Of a stretch of DNA of 64,000 nt, positions 24,397 to 32,741 are shown piece by piece (the stretch's first letter is position 1; each line of letters opens with the position of its first letter). The stretch comes from JAVVHH01 sp965276815 (GTDB taxonomy: Bacteria > Pseudomonadota > Alphaproteobacteria > Acetobacterales > Acetobacteraceae). Below the pieces are notes generated by a model. That model had not been told where the DNA came from. It was given only the letters and a program-made list of their open reading frames with translations, and made no database searches. Where the stretch lies: contig CBDIBE010000004.1 in the NCBI GenBank assembly GCA_965276815.1, positions 124,001 to 188,000 of the forward strand, given 5' to 3'. A program made the position numbers and the translations under genes.

Positions 24397-25713
24397 TCAC
24401 GGCCGCGCCAACCCCAGCAAATCCCGCAACTGCGGTCCCTCATACGCCCGCCGGAACACCCCCCGCCGTTGCAGCTCCGGCACCACCAGCGCCACGAACC
24501 CCGCCAGATCCTGCGGCAGTTGGTTGAACGTCAGCATGAACCCGTCCGCCGCCCCCGCCTCCATCCACGCCTGCATCATGTCCGCAATGTCCGAGGGACC
24601 GCCGCGCATCGTGCTCTTGCCCCGCTCATAGCTCATATAAAGCTCCCGCAAAGTCGGGTTGCGCGCCCGGATCGCCGCCACGATCTGGTCGAAATACGCC
24701 TTGTGGAACTTCGCCTCCTTCGGGATCAGCTCCGGCGGAATCGGCTCGTCGAGCGGCAGTTCCGAAAGGTCCACCTCCAAATCGTTGCCCAAAAAGAACC
24801 GGCCCACGATCGGCTGCATCAGCGCGCCCATCTCGGCGTGCCGGTCCTCCGCCTCCTGCCGGCTCGCCGCCACCACCACGGAGAGCCCGGCCAGGATCTT
24901 CATTTGTTCCGGCGACCGCCCAAACCGAACCATCCGCCCCTTCAAATCGGCATAAAACGCCCGCGCCTCGCCCATCTCCGTCGCCGTCCCGAACACCACC
25001 TCCGCGATCTCGGCCGCGAAATCCCGCCCGATCTCCGACGCCCCCGCCTGGATCAGCACCGGATGCCCCTGCGGCGGCCGCGCAATGTTCAGCGCCCCAT
25101 GCAGCCGGAACGCCTCGCCCTCGTGATGGGTGACGTGGAACTTCGCCGGGTCGAAATACACCCCGCTCGTCCGGTCCTCCACCACCGCGCCATCCTCATA
25201 CGTGTCCCATAGCGCGCGGACCAAGCCGACGAACTCCCGCGCCCGCGCATACCGCGCCGCATGCGGCGGCAGCTCGTCCAACCCGAAATTCTTCGCCACA
25301 TAAGCGTTCGCCGAAGTGACCACGTTCCAGGCAGCCCGGCCGCCGCTGATATGATCGAGCGAAGCAAACTGCCGCGCCAGATTATACGGCTCGAAAAAGC
25401 TGGTCGTGGCCGTCGCACCCAGCCCAATCCCGCGCGTCGCCCCAGTCAGTGCCGACAACAAGGTGATCGGCTCGAAACTGTTCATGAACAACGGATACCG
25501 GCTCCAGGCCTGCAGATGATCCGTCCGCGCCGCCGCCGTGTCGGCGATGAAAAACAGGTCAAACAAGCCGCGCTCGGCCAGCTGCGCCATGCGGGAATAA
25601 TACCCAATATCCGTCGCCGCCCCGCGCACCGCGTCCCGGTGCATCCACGACCCCGGATGCAGCCCGGCGGCGCACTGCATCAGCAAAGCGAGCTTTATCA
25701 TCGGTTCCGGCAT
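24397..25713 (-). CDS. Flavin-dependent monooxygenase of the NtaA/SnaA/DszA family
   Basis: A 438-residue luciferase-like TIM barrel. Family marks include GSWMHRDAVRGAATDIGYY, LFDLFFIADT, FEPITLLSALTGATRGIGLGAT, SLDHISGGRAAWNVVTSAN and HPVLIQAGASEIGRDFAA. Such enzymes use reduced FMN, supplied by a separate reductase, to oxidise N- or S-containing substrates (nitrilotriacetate, alkylcysteines, dibenzothiophene sulfone). I start at ATG 25713. It is divergent from a polar amino-acid ABC importer, suggesting that what is imported is oxidised by this enzyme. No flavin reductase gene is in the window. Confidence 0.9.
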   Translation of the reverse strand: MPEPMIKLALLMQCAAGLHPGSWMHRDAVRGAATDIGYYSRMAQLAERGLFDLFFIADTAAARTDHLQAWSRYPLFMNSFEPITLLSALTGATRGIGLGATATTSFFEPYNLARQFASLDHISGGRAAWNVVTSANAYVAKNFGLDELPPHAARYARAREFVGLVRALWDTYEDGAVVEDRTSGVYFDPAKFHVTHHEGEAFRLHGALNIARPPQGHPVLIQAGASEIGRDFAAEIAEVVFGTATEMGEARAFYADLKGRMVRFGRSPEQMKILAGLSVVVAASRQEAEDRHAEMGALMQPIVGRFFLGNDLEVDLSELPLDEPIPPELIPKEAKFHKAYFDQIVAAIRARNPTLRELYMSYERGKSTMRGGPSDIADMMQAWMEAGAADGFMLTFNQLPQDLAGFVALVVPELQRRGVFRRAYEGPQLRDLLGLARP

Positions 25714-25750
25714 GGCGTGACCGTATCGTGTAAAGCACCCAGGCGCCAAC

Positions 25751-25799
25751 CTGGCCCCGTTCTTGCCTGGCCCCGTTCTTGCTCTGGCCCCGTTCTTGC
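25751..25799. repeat. Three copies of a 16-base direct repeat in the divergent promoter region
   Basis: ctggccccgttcttgc occurs at 25751-25766, 25767-25782 and 25784-25799, all identical; copies 2 and 3 are one base apart. The array lies between the monooxygenase start (25713) and the binding-protein start (25867). It could be a set of regulator sites or a recent slippage expansion. Confidence 0.85.
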
Positions 25800-25866
25800 T
25801 TTTGCAGTGGCGATGACGTCCCCGCCGGCCATCAATTCGTCAGCAGAGCGGATGAGGAGTTCAACA

Positions 25867-26643
25867 ATGAACAAGCGGATCATTCTCGCAGCCGCGCTCG
25901 GCCTGCTCGTGACCCAGGCTGTGGCCGACGCCAAGGATTGGAAGACCGTCCGCATCGGCATGGATGCGACCTACCCGCCCTTCGAGAGCGTCGACCCGCA
26001 AGGCAAGATCGTCGGCTTCGAGGTCGACTACGCCAACGCGCTCTGCGCCAAGATGAAAGTCACCTGCACCTTCCAGAACCAAGACTGGGACGGCATCATC
26101 CCGGCCCTGCTGTCGGGCAAGTTCGACGCGATCGTCTCCTCGATGAACGAGACGCCAGCGCGGATGAAGCGGGTGCTGTTTTCCGACGTCTATTACGCGA
26201 CCTCGCCAGTCTGGGTAACGCAGGCGAGCAACAAGAGCGACGACGTCTCGCCCGCAGCGCTGAAAGGCAAGGCGATCGGCACCCAATCGTCCACCACCTT
26301 CGCCAACTATCTCGACAAATACTACAAGGGCTTCGACGTGAAGCTCTATCCAGGCGGCGACGAGCCGCTGACCGACTTGGCGAACGGCCGGCTGGATTAT
26401 GTGGTGCTCGACGACCTGGTCACGCAAAACTTCATCGAGAAGAACCCGGGTTGCTGCCGGATCATCAGCAAGATCGCGCGGGATCCCGAGGTGTTCGGCC
26501 CCGGCGTCGGCGCCGCCTTGCGTCCCGACGACACCGACCTGAAGGACATGTTCAACAAAGCGATCACCGAGGCCGCCAGCGACGGGACCTTCGCCGCGCT
26601 CGACAAGAAATACTTCAAGATCGACGTCAGCCCGAAGAAGTGA
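25867..26643 (+). CDS. Polar amino-acid ABC importer, periplasmic binding protein
   Basis: A 258-residue type II binding protein (SBP_bac_3). A signal peptide covers about 1-22. VRIGMDATYPPFESVDPQGK and GFEVDYANALCAKM, then WDGIIPALLSGKFDAIVSSM, are the HisJ/ArgT/FliY hallmarks, including the ligand-binding Asp/Arg areas (MNETPARMKRVLFS). GAGGAG precedes ATG 25867. It heads a three-gene unit with two permeases. The ligand may be a cationic or sulfur-containing amino acid; the monooxygenase next door favours the latter only by context. Confidence 0.92.
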   Translation: MNKRIILAAALGLLVTQAVADAKDWKTVRIGMDATYPPFESVDPQGKIVGFEVDYANALCAKMKVTCTFQNQDWDGIIPALLSGKFDAIVSSMNETPARMKRVLFSDVYYATSPVWVTQASNKSDDVSPAALKGKAIGTQSSTTFANYLDKYYKGFDVKLYPGGDEPLTDLANGRLDYVVLDDLVTQNFIEKNPGCCRIISKIARDPEVFGPGVGAALRPDDTDLKDMFNKAITEAASDGTFAALDKKYFKIDVSPKK

Positions 26644-26655
26644 CGCGCGCGGGCC

Positions 26656-27357
26656 GTGCAGTCGCTTAGCCTCCTCTTCGGCGCCGATGGCTGGGCGCCG
26701 CTGCTGCTCAAAGGGGCTGTGATCACCGTTTTGCTGGCGGTGACCAGCGCGCCGCTCGGCTTCGGCGCCGGGCTGTTGCTGGCGCTGCTGAAATTGTCGC
26801 ACAACCCGGTCCTCAACGTGGTGTGCAACGCCTACACGACGTTTTTCCGCGGCATTCCGGACCTGCTCGCCCTGTTCTTGGTGTATTTCGGCCTGCAGTT
26901 GGCGCTGAACTGGGTGGCCAACAAGCTCGGCCCGGACTGGCACATCGAGATGGACGCCTTCGTCGCCGGCGTCATCGCGCTCTCCGTCGTCACCGCCGCC
27001 TACTCCGCCGAAGTCTGGATCGCGGCGCTGCATGCCGTTCCAACGGGCCAGCATGAGGCTGCCCACGCGCTGGGGCTCGACCGCAAGCGGGCGTTCATCC
27101 TGGTCACCTTGCCGCAATTGGGCCGGGTCGCGCTGCCCGGCCTCGGCAATCTCTGGACCATCCTGGTCAAGGACACCTCGCTGATCTCGACGCTCGCGGT
27201 CAGCGACTTGCTGCGCGCCGCCTCCGAGGCGTCGCGCGCGACGCTGCGGCCGATTCTGTTCTACAGCGCCGCGGCGTTCATTTATCTGGTCATCAGCATC
27301 GCCTCGGGCAGCGTGCAGGCGATGCTCGAGCGCCGCGCCAACCGCGGTTATGCCTGA
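26656..27357 (+). CDS. Polar amino-acid ABC importer, permease 1 (HisQ type)
   Basis: A 233-residue inner-membrane permease starting at GTG, 12 bases after the binding-protein stop. Five hydrophobic helices are apparent. FFRGIPDLLALFLVYFG is the typical N-terminal HisQ/HisM motif, and the EAA loop reads EAAHALGLDRKRAFILVTLPQ, the docking site for an ATPase. It overlaps the next permease gene by one base (TGATG). The conserved EAA loop shows that an ATPase partner must exist although none is encoded here. Confidence 0.92.
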   Translation: MQSLSLLFGADGWAPLLLKGAVITVLLAVTSAPLGFGAGLLLALLKLSHNPVLNVVCNAYTTFFRGIPDLLALFLVYFGLQLALNWVANKLGPDWHIEMDAFVAGVIALSVVTAAYSAEVWIAALHAVPTGQHEAAHALGLDRKRAFILVTLPQLGRVALPGLGNLWTILVKDTSLISTLAVSDLLRAASEASRATLRPILFYSAAAFIYLVISIASGSVQAMLERRANRGYA

Positions 27358-28148
27358 TGTTGGCGGCGATCACCGATCTGCCGCTGTTGCAGGAATATGG
27401 CTGGCGGCTGCTGGCCGGGCTGCAGATCACCGCCGAGGTGGTGGGCCTCTCCTGCTGCCTCGGCTTCCTGCTGTCCTACCCGGTCGCCCGCGCCCGCATG
27501 GCGAAGAACCCGGTCACGCGGGGCATCTCGCTCGCCTACGTGACCTTCTTCCGTGGCACGCCGCTGCTGTGCCAACTCTATCTGGTGTATTACGGCGCCG
27601 GCGAGATCCGGCCGTTCCTCACCGCGCTGGGGCTGTGGTGGTTCTTCCGCGAGGCTTTCTATTGCTGCATCTTCGCCTTTGCGCTGAATACCGGCGCCTA
27701 TCAGGGCGAGATCATCCGCGGCGCGCTGCTGTCGATCCCGACCGGTCAGGTGCAGGCGGCGCAGGCGCTCGGCCTGTCGCGCTACCACATCGCGCGCCAC
27801 GTGGTCTGGCCGCAGGCGCTACTGGTCGCGCTGCGCCCGCTCGGCAACGAACTGATCGGCATGATCAAGGCCAGCGCGCTCGCGGCCATCGTGACCTTGC
27901 TGGATCTGATGGGCCAGACGCGCATCATCTTCGCGCGCACCTTCGACTTCTCCGTCTATCTTTATGCGGCGATTCTCTATTTGCTGATCACCTGGACGAT
28001 CGGCCACGTCTGGAACTGGGGTGAGCAGCGCCTGTCGCGCCATCTCCGGGCCGGCCTGCCGCCGCTGGCGCTCGCCACGCTCGCCGCGCCCGCGGACCGG
28101 CGCGCCGGCGTGCCCGCGACGGCCGTGACGATGATCCAGGCGCGCTGA
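27357..28148 (+). CDS. Polar amino-acid ABC importer, permease 2 (HisM type)
   Basis: A 263-residue permease with the same layout: FFRGTPLLCQLYLVYYG near residue 62 and the EAA loop QAAQALGLSRYHIARHVVWPQ. ALRPLGNELIGMIKASALAA is the usual helix after the loop. The C-terminal 30 residues are an Ala/Pro-rich extension. It is the last gene of the unit; a repeat element and a convergent gene follow, so the expected hisP-like ATPase gene is absent from this locus. Confidence 0.9.
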   Translation: MLAAITDLPLLQEYGWRLLAGLQITAEVVGLSCCLGFLLSYPVARARMAKNPVTRGISLAYVTFFRGTPLLCQLYLVYYGAGEIRPFLTALGLWWFFREAFYCCIFAFALNTGAYQGEIIRGALLSIPTGQVQAAQALGLSRYHIARHVVWPQALLVALRPLGNELIGMIKASALAAIVTLLDLMGQTRIIFARTFDFSVYLYAAILYLLITWTIGHVWNWGEQRLSRHLRAGLPPLALATLAAPADRRAGVPATAVTMIQAR

Positions 28149-28154
28149 CCGTCA

Positions 28155-28229
28155 CTGCGAGGAGCGCAGCGAGAAGCAGTCCAGGGGCGGCACGGGCTGA
28201 CGCGGACATGGATTGCTTCGTCGCTCCGC
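28155..28229. repeat. Intergenic inverted repeat (tgcgaggagcg...gcttcgtcgctccgc type)
   Basis: The left arm (gcgaggagcgcagcgagaag, then cagtcca) and the right arm (tggattgcttcgtcgctccgc) are near-complementary across about 75 bases between convergent genes. This is a widespread palindromic intergenic element of Gram-negative genomes. It likely doubles as a transcript end for the importer operon. Confidence 0.65.
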
Positions 28230-28793
28230 TTAGTCCGGAAAGCGCGGCAGCATGGTCGCGTCCGGCGGCAGCGGGAAGCGCGCCGCGTTCAACTGCATGG
28301 CCAGCAGCGAGTAATATCCATTGATCCCAACCAGATCGACCACGCCCGCCTTGCCGAAAAGCTGCTCCGCCCGCGCCCAAGTCGGGTCCGACACCCGCCT
28401 GGTCTGCTGCAGCTCGACCGAGAGATCGTAAACGATCGCCTCGTCTTCGCTCATCTCTGCCGGCCGCCTGCCGTCGCGGATCGCCTCGATGATCTCCGCG
28501 CTGATGCCTGCCTGGACGGCAATCGGCGCATGGACGTGCCACTCGTAATCCTGCGACCATTGCCGCGCGACCAACAGGATGGCGAGCTCGGACAGCGTGG
28601 GGCCGATGCCGGAGTGATACCGCAAATACTCGCCAACCGCCTGCGCCAGCGACATGAGCTTCGGCGAATGCAGCATCGCCTCGAACGGCCCGAACACGGG
28701 GCGGCCCCGTAGCGCCTCGAACTCGGCAGCCGCTTGGCGCTGCGCTTCGGTATACTGGTCCGGCGGGATCGTCGGCAGCCGGTTCTGCGCCAT
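28230..28793 (-). CDS. Carboxymuconolactone decarboxylase family protein
   Basis: A 187-residue helical protein. FGPFEAMLHSPKLMSLAQ, YHSGIGPTLSELAILLVARQW and YEWHVHAPIAVQAGISAEII match the CMD/AhpD fold, with the WHVHAP segment where AhpD proteins carry CxxC; the cysteines are absent here, so it is not a thiol peroxidase of that type. Members with this pattern are usually decarboxylase-like or of unknown function. It is convergent with the amino-acid importer and sits two bases before the lipoprotein gene. Confidence 0.85.
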   Translation of the reverse strand: MAQNRLPTIPPDQYTEAQRQAAAEFEALRGRPVFGPFEAMLHSPKLMSLAQAVGEYLRYHSGIGPTLSELAILLVARQWSQDYEWHVHAPIAVQAGISAEIIEAIRDGRRPAEMSEDEAIVYDLSVELQQTRRVSDPTWARAEQLFGKAGVVDLVGINGYYSLLAMQLNAARFPLPPDATMLPRFPD

Positions 28794-28795
28794 GG

Positions 28796-29344
28796 CTAGA
28801 ACAGGTTGGTGAACCAGCTTCCCGTACTGCGGCGCTGGATGATCGGCGTGTCGCCCGTGTCGACCGTCTGGCCGAGCGCCGCGTTTTCGCGCAGGCGCTG
28901 GCTTTCGCGCACCGGGTCGACGACGGTGCCCGCCTGCGGCGCCGGCTTCCAGAACATCAGCCGGTCGGCGAAGCTCTCGCTAGGCCGGTCGAGCGCGGAC
29001 TCGCGGTCCACGCGGGCGCGGATATCGGCCGGCGCCGGCCGGCCGGCCTCGGCGACCAGCGCCTGCTGACCGGCGGTCGGCGGCGGCACGTTCGCGGTCA
29101 GCGTATCGGGCGACAGCGCCGCCTCGGCTTGCTGCTGCTGCGTCAATTCCTGCGGCCGGGGGGCGCCGGGGCGCGGCGGCCGCAGCGTGAAGTCCGGCGG
29201 CATCGACAGCGGCGCGCGCGTCGTCACCTGGAACTCGTCCGGCGCGTCGCGCGTCAGGCCGAATGTGCGCGTGAGTTCATCGCCGCTGCAGGCGGCCAGG
29301 CCGAGAAGGCTGGCCAACAGCACCAGCCGGAAATTGGTGGTCAT
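28796..29344 (-). CDS. DUF3035 lipoprotein
   Basis: 182 residues from ATG 29344. The signal peptide ends in the lipobox LAAC, giving a lipidated Cys at about residue 19. LTRTFGLTRDAPDEFQVTTRAPLSMPP is the conserved DUF3035 segment of alphaproteobacterial lipoproteins, commonly encoded after lspA. The rest is Pro/Gln/Ala-rich, with an aromatic end (STGSWFTNLF). Function is unknown; its position next to the lipoprotein signal peptidase suggests an envelope role. Confidence 0.88.
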   Translation of the reverse strand: MTTNFRLVLLASLLGLAACSGDELTRTFGLTRDAPDEFQVTTRAPLSMPPDFTLRPPRPGAPRPQELTQQQQAEAALSPDTLTANVPPPTAGQQALVAEAGRPAPADIRARVDRESALDRPSESFADRLMFWKPAPQAGTVVDPVRESQRLRENAALGQTVDTGDTPIIQRRSTGSWFTNLF

Positions 29345-29352
29345 GGCGGCTT

Positions 29353-29844
29353 CTACTGCCCGAGCCCGTTGGCCTGCAAGCGTGAACGCGACGGCAATAG
29401 CCCCTCCAACACCAAAATTGCGACGCCGCACACGATCGACGCATCCGCAACATTAAACACATACCAGGACCAGCCCCAGGCATGCGCATGGATGAAGTCG
29501 ACCACGGCGCCGAAGCGCAGCCGATCGATCACGTTGCCAATGGCGCCGCCGGCGATGGCGCCCAGCGCGCACGCCACCACCACGCGCTCGGCCCGCCGCA
29601 TCCAGAATGTCAGCGCCACCACCACCGCAAGCGCCACGCCCGCGAGCAGCCAGGGCCCCGCCGCCTCCTGCTGCTGCAGCAACCCGAAGGTAACGCCCTG
29701 ATTCCAGACCATAGTCAGGCTCAGCACCGGCAGTACCGGCACCGACCCCAACTCCGGCAAGTGCAGCACGTTCAGCACCCACCATTTGCTGGCCTGGTCC
29801 GCCAGCAGCACCATCAACCCGGCGAGCGCGCCCCAGCGCATCAT
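29353..29844 (-). CDS. lspA: Lipoprotein signal peptidase (signal peptidase II)
   Basis: A 163-residue inner-membrane aspartyl protease with four hydrophobic helices. Conserved boxes: DQASKWW (16-22), WNQGVTFGLL (47-56), GAIGNVIDRLRFGAVVDFI (100-118, catalytic D116) and FNVADASI (130-137, catalytic D134). It cleaves signal peptides of lipid-modified prolipoproteins. The ATG at 29844 overlaps the ileS stop (ATGA), which decides the start. The gene is intact and in the usual ileS-lspA order. Confidence 0.96.
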   Translation of the reverse strand: MMRWGALAGLMVLLADQASKWWVLNVLHLPELGSVPVLPVLSLTMVWNQGVTFGLLQQQEAAGPWLLAGVALAVVVALTFWMRRAERVVVACALGAIAGGAIGNVIDRLRFGAVVDFIHAHAWGWSWYVFNVADASIVCGVAILVLEGLLPSRSRLQANGLGQ

Positions 29845-32621
29845 TCTGCGGCAACCCGTTCCGGCGACATCGCCGAGACCACGCCTTCGCAGCGCAAGCA
29901 CAGGGCCGGATGCGCCGCGCTCTGGCCAACCTCCGGCAAGACGCGCCAGCACCGGGCGCATTTCTCGCCGGGAGCGCGGACGACGTGAAGCCGCTCGCCC
30001 GGGCCGGCCTCGGACACGATCGCCACCTCGGCCCAGCTTTCCGGGTCGAGCAGGGTGAGGAATTCGGGCGGCAGCTCGAGCTTGGCTTGCAGCGACGCGC
30101 CGATCAGCTTCTCCGCCCGCGCCACCTCAAGGGAGGCGGTCGCCTGGCCGCGCAACGCCCGGATCTGCGCCCAGCGCTCGCCCAGCGCCGGGTCGAGCCA
30201 GGTATCGGGCACCTCAATGAACTGCTCGAGATGGATGCTGCCATCCTCCGACGGGAATCGGGCCAGCCAGGCCTCTTCCGCCGTGAAGCACAGCACCGGC
30301 GCGAGCCAGGACGTCAGCGCCCGGTGCAGATGGTCCAGCACCGTCCGCACCGCCCGGCGCCGCAAACTGTCCGCTCCGTCGCAATACAGCACGTCCTTGC
30401 GCACATCGAAGTAGAAGGCTGAGAGGTCGGACGAGCAGAAGGCATGCAGCTCCGGATACACCCCGGTCCAGTCATGCGAAACCAGCGCCGCCTGGAACCG
30501 CCGGTCGAGTTCGGCCAGCCGATGCAGGACCCAGCGGTCCAGCTCCGGCAGTTCGACGTCCGGCAGACGCTCCGCCGCATCGAACCCGGCAAGCCCGCCC
30601 AGCAGCCAGCGCAGAGTGTTGCGCAGCCGCCGATACAGCTCGGCCTGCTGCTTGAGGATCTCCGGGCCGATCCGCAAATCCTCCGAGACATCGGAGTTCA
30701 TCACCCACAAGCGCAGGATGTCGGCGCCCAGCCTGTCGATGACGTCCTGCGGCGAGGTGACGTTGCCGAGCGACTTGCTCATCTTGCGCCCGTTATCGTC
30801 GAGCACGAAGCCGTCGGTCAGCACGGCCCGGAACGGCGCCGCGCCTCGAGTACCTATGGCTTCCAGCAGGCTCGAATTGAACCAGCCGCGATGCTGGTCG
30901 CTGCCCTCGAGGTAAAGGTCGGCCGGCCAGCCCTCGCCGCGCGCCTCCATGGCGAAACCATGCGTGCAGCCGCTCTCGAACCAGACATCGACGATGTCCA
31001 TGACCTGTTCGTAGGCGTCGGGATCGCGGTCGTTGCCGAGGAAGCGGCTGGCCGGGCTGTTGTACCAGGCGTCGGCCCCCTCTTCGGCGAAGATCGCCAC
31101 GACCCGGTCGATCACCGCCTGGTCGCGCAGCGGCTCGCCGCTGCGCCGGTCCACGAAGACCGGGATCGGCACGCCCCAGGCGCGCTGGCGGCTGACGCAC
31201 CAATCCGGGCGGTTGGCCACCATGCTGGCCAGGCGGTTGCGGCCGGCCTCCGGGACGAAGTGCGCTTCGGCGATGGCCTGCAACGCCTTGGCGCGGATCT
31301 GGCCGGGTCCGTCGAGCGCGATGAACCATTGCGGCGTGGCGCGGAAGATGATCGGCGCCTTGCTGCGCCAGCTATGCGGGTAGGAATGGGTCAGCTTGCC
31401 GCGCGCGAGCAGCCCGCCGGCCGCCTCGACCGCCGCCGAGACCGGCGCCGCCGCCTTGAACACGTGCAGCCCGGCGAACAGCGGCACCCAGGCGGCATAG
31501 GTCCCGTCGGCCAGGACCGTCTCCGGCACCTCCAGCCCGTAGGCGCGGCCCAGCGCGAAATCCTCCTCGCCATGTGCGGGCGCGGTGTGCACGAAGCCGG
31601 TGCCCTGATCCGTCGTCACATACTCGGCCGGCAGCAGTGGCACGTCGTAATCATAGCCCTGGCCGCGCAGCGGGTGCGCAGCGATCACTCCGTCCAGCTC
31701 GGAGCCCTTGAAGACGTGCTCGAGGTGGTGCGTGGCGATGCCGGCGGCGCCCAGCACTTGCGGCAGCAGGGCGAGGGCAACGAGCAGCTTCTCGCCGGGC
31801 TGGGCGAGCGAGCCCTCCGCCACGCCACCGACGCGGAGCAGCGCGTATTCGATCTCCGGGCCGAAAGCGATGGCGCGGTTGCCCGGCAGGGTCCAGGTGG
31901 TCGTGGTCCAGATCACGACCGCGGCGCCGCCGAGCCGCGCATCCCGCGCCTGCACCACTGGGAAGCGGACGAACACCGTGTCGCTGGTGCGGTCGTGGTA
32001 TTCGATCTCCGCCTCGGCCAGCGCGGTCTTCTCCACCGGGCTCCACATGACCGGCCGCAGCCCGCGATACAGCGCGCCGTTCAGCAGGAACTTGCCGATC
32101 TCGCCGGCGATCGCCGCCTCGGAGCCGAAGTCGAACGTCGCGTAGCGCCCGGCCCAGTCGCCGGTCACGCCGAGGCGGATGAACTCCGCCGTCTGCACCT
32201 CCAGCCAGTGCTGCGCGTAGCGCCGGCACTCGTCGCGCAGGTCGAGCAAGGGAACCGCGTCCTTGTCGCGGCCGGCGGCGCGGTAATCCTCCTCGACCTT
32301 CCACTCGATCGGCAGGCCGTGCGTGTCCCATCCGGGGATGAACGGCGCGTCCTCGCCGGCCATGCGGTGGACGCGCATGATCACATCCTTATGGATGCGG
32401 TTCAGCGCATGGCCGATGTGCAGGTTGCCGTTCGAGTAGATCGGCCCGTCATGCAGCACGAACCGCTTGCGGCCGCGCATGCCGGCGACGGTGCGATCCC
32501 ACAGACCGATGCGGTCCCAGCGCGCGAGCAGGTCCGGCTCCCGCTTCGGCAAGTCGCCGCGCATCGGGAACGGCGTGCTCGGCAGGAAGACGGTCGATTT
32601 GTAGTCGGGCGTTTCGGTCAT
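29841..32621 (-). CDS. ileS: Isoleucyl-tRNA synthetase
   Basis: A 926-residue class I synthetase. The HIGH signature is at 68-71 (NGNLHIGHALN), the KMSKS loop is GRKMSKSLGN, and a C-terminal zinc site is formed by CARC and CLRC (before GVVSAMSPE). The editing domain lies between (WTTTTWTLPGNRA region). It charges tRNA-Ile in the cytosol and edits Val. I use ATG 32621 (MTETPDYKST). The long antisense open frame across this gene is a shadow. It precedes lspA with a 4-base overlap. Confidence 0.97.
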   Translation of the reverse strand: MTETPDYKSTVFLPSTPFPMRGDLPKREPDLLARWDRIGLWDRTVAGMRGRKRFVLHDGPIYSNGNLHIGHALNRIHKDVIMRVHRMAGEDAPFIPGWDTHGLPIEWKVEEDYRAAGRDKDAVPLLDLRDECRRYAQHWLEVQTAEFIRLGVTGDWAGRYATFDFGSEAAIAGEIGKFLLNGALYRGLRPVMWSPVEKTALAEAEIEYHDRTSDTVFVRFPVVQARDARLGGAAVVIWTTTTWTLPGNRAIAFGPEIEYALLRVGGVAEGSLAQPGEKLLVALALLPQVLGAAGIATHHLEHVFKGSELDGVIAAHPLRGQGYDYDVPLLPAEYVTTDQGTGFVHTAPAHGEEDFALGRAYGLEVPETVLADGTYAAWVPLFAGLHVFKAAAPVSAAVEAAGGLLARGKLTHSYPHSWRSKAPIIFRATPQWFIALDGPGQIRAKALQAIAEAHFVPEAGRNRLASMVANRPDWCVSRQRAWGVPIPVFVDRRSGEPLRDQAVIDRVVAIFAEEGADAWYNSPASRFLGNDRDPDAYEQVMDIVDVWFESGCTHGFAMEARGEGWPADLYLEGSDQHRGWFNSSLLEAIGTRGAAPFRAVLTDGFVLDDNGRKMSKSLGNVTSPQDVIDRLGADILRLWVMNSDVSEDLRIGPEILKQQAELYRRLRNTLRWLLGGLAGFDAAERLPDVELPELDRWVLHRLAELDRRFQAALVSHDWTGVYPELHAFCSSDLSAFYFDVRKDVLYCDGADSLRRRAVRTVLDHLHRALTSWLAPVLCFTAEEAWLARFPSEDGSIHLEQFIEVPDTWLDPALGERWAQIRALRGQATASLEVARAEKLIGASLQAKLELPPEFLTLLDPESWAEVAIVSEAGPGERLHVVRAPGEKCARCWRVLPEVGQSAAHPALCLRCEGVVSAMSPERVAAE

Positions 32622-32741
32622 GATCGGTCCATGGTCCAGCGGGTGCGCGCGCGGAATCCGGCCTTCAGCGGGCCGGAGGGCTAATTCGCGCAATGAGCAA
32701 GTAGACCATAGACCTCATATGCGGACCGGGGATGGGCGGGG

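Noticed and set aside
30444..32684. A 746-codon open frame antisense to ileS
   Set aside because: It lies wholly over a well-conserved ileS gene; its text is Arg/Val/Gly-rich with no domain, the usual effect of GC-rich codon bias on the opposite strand.
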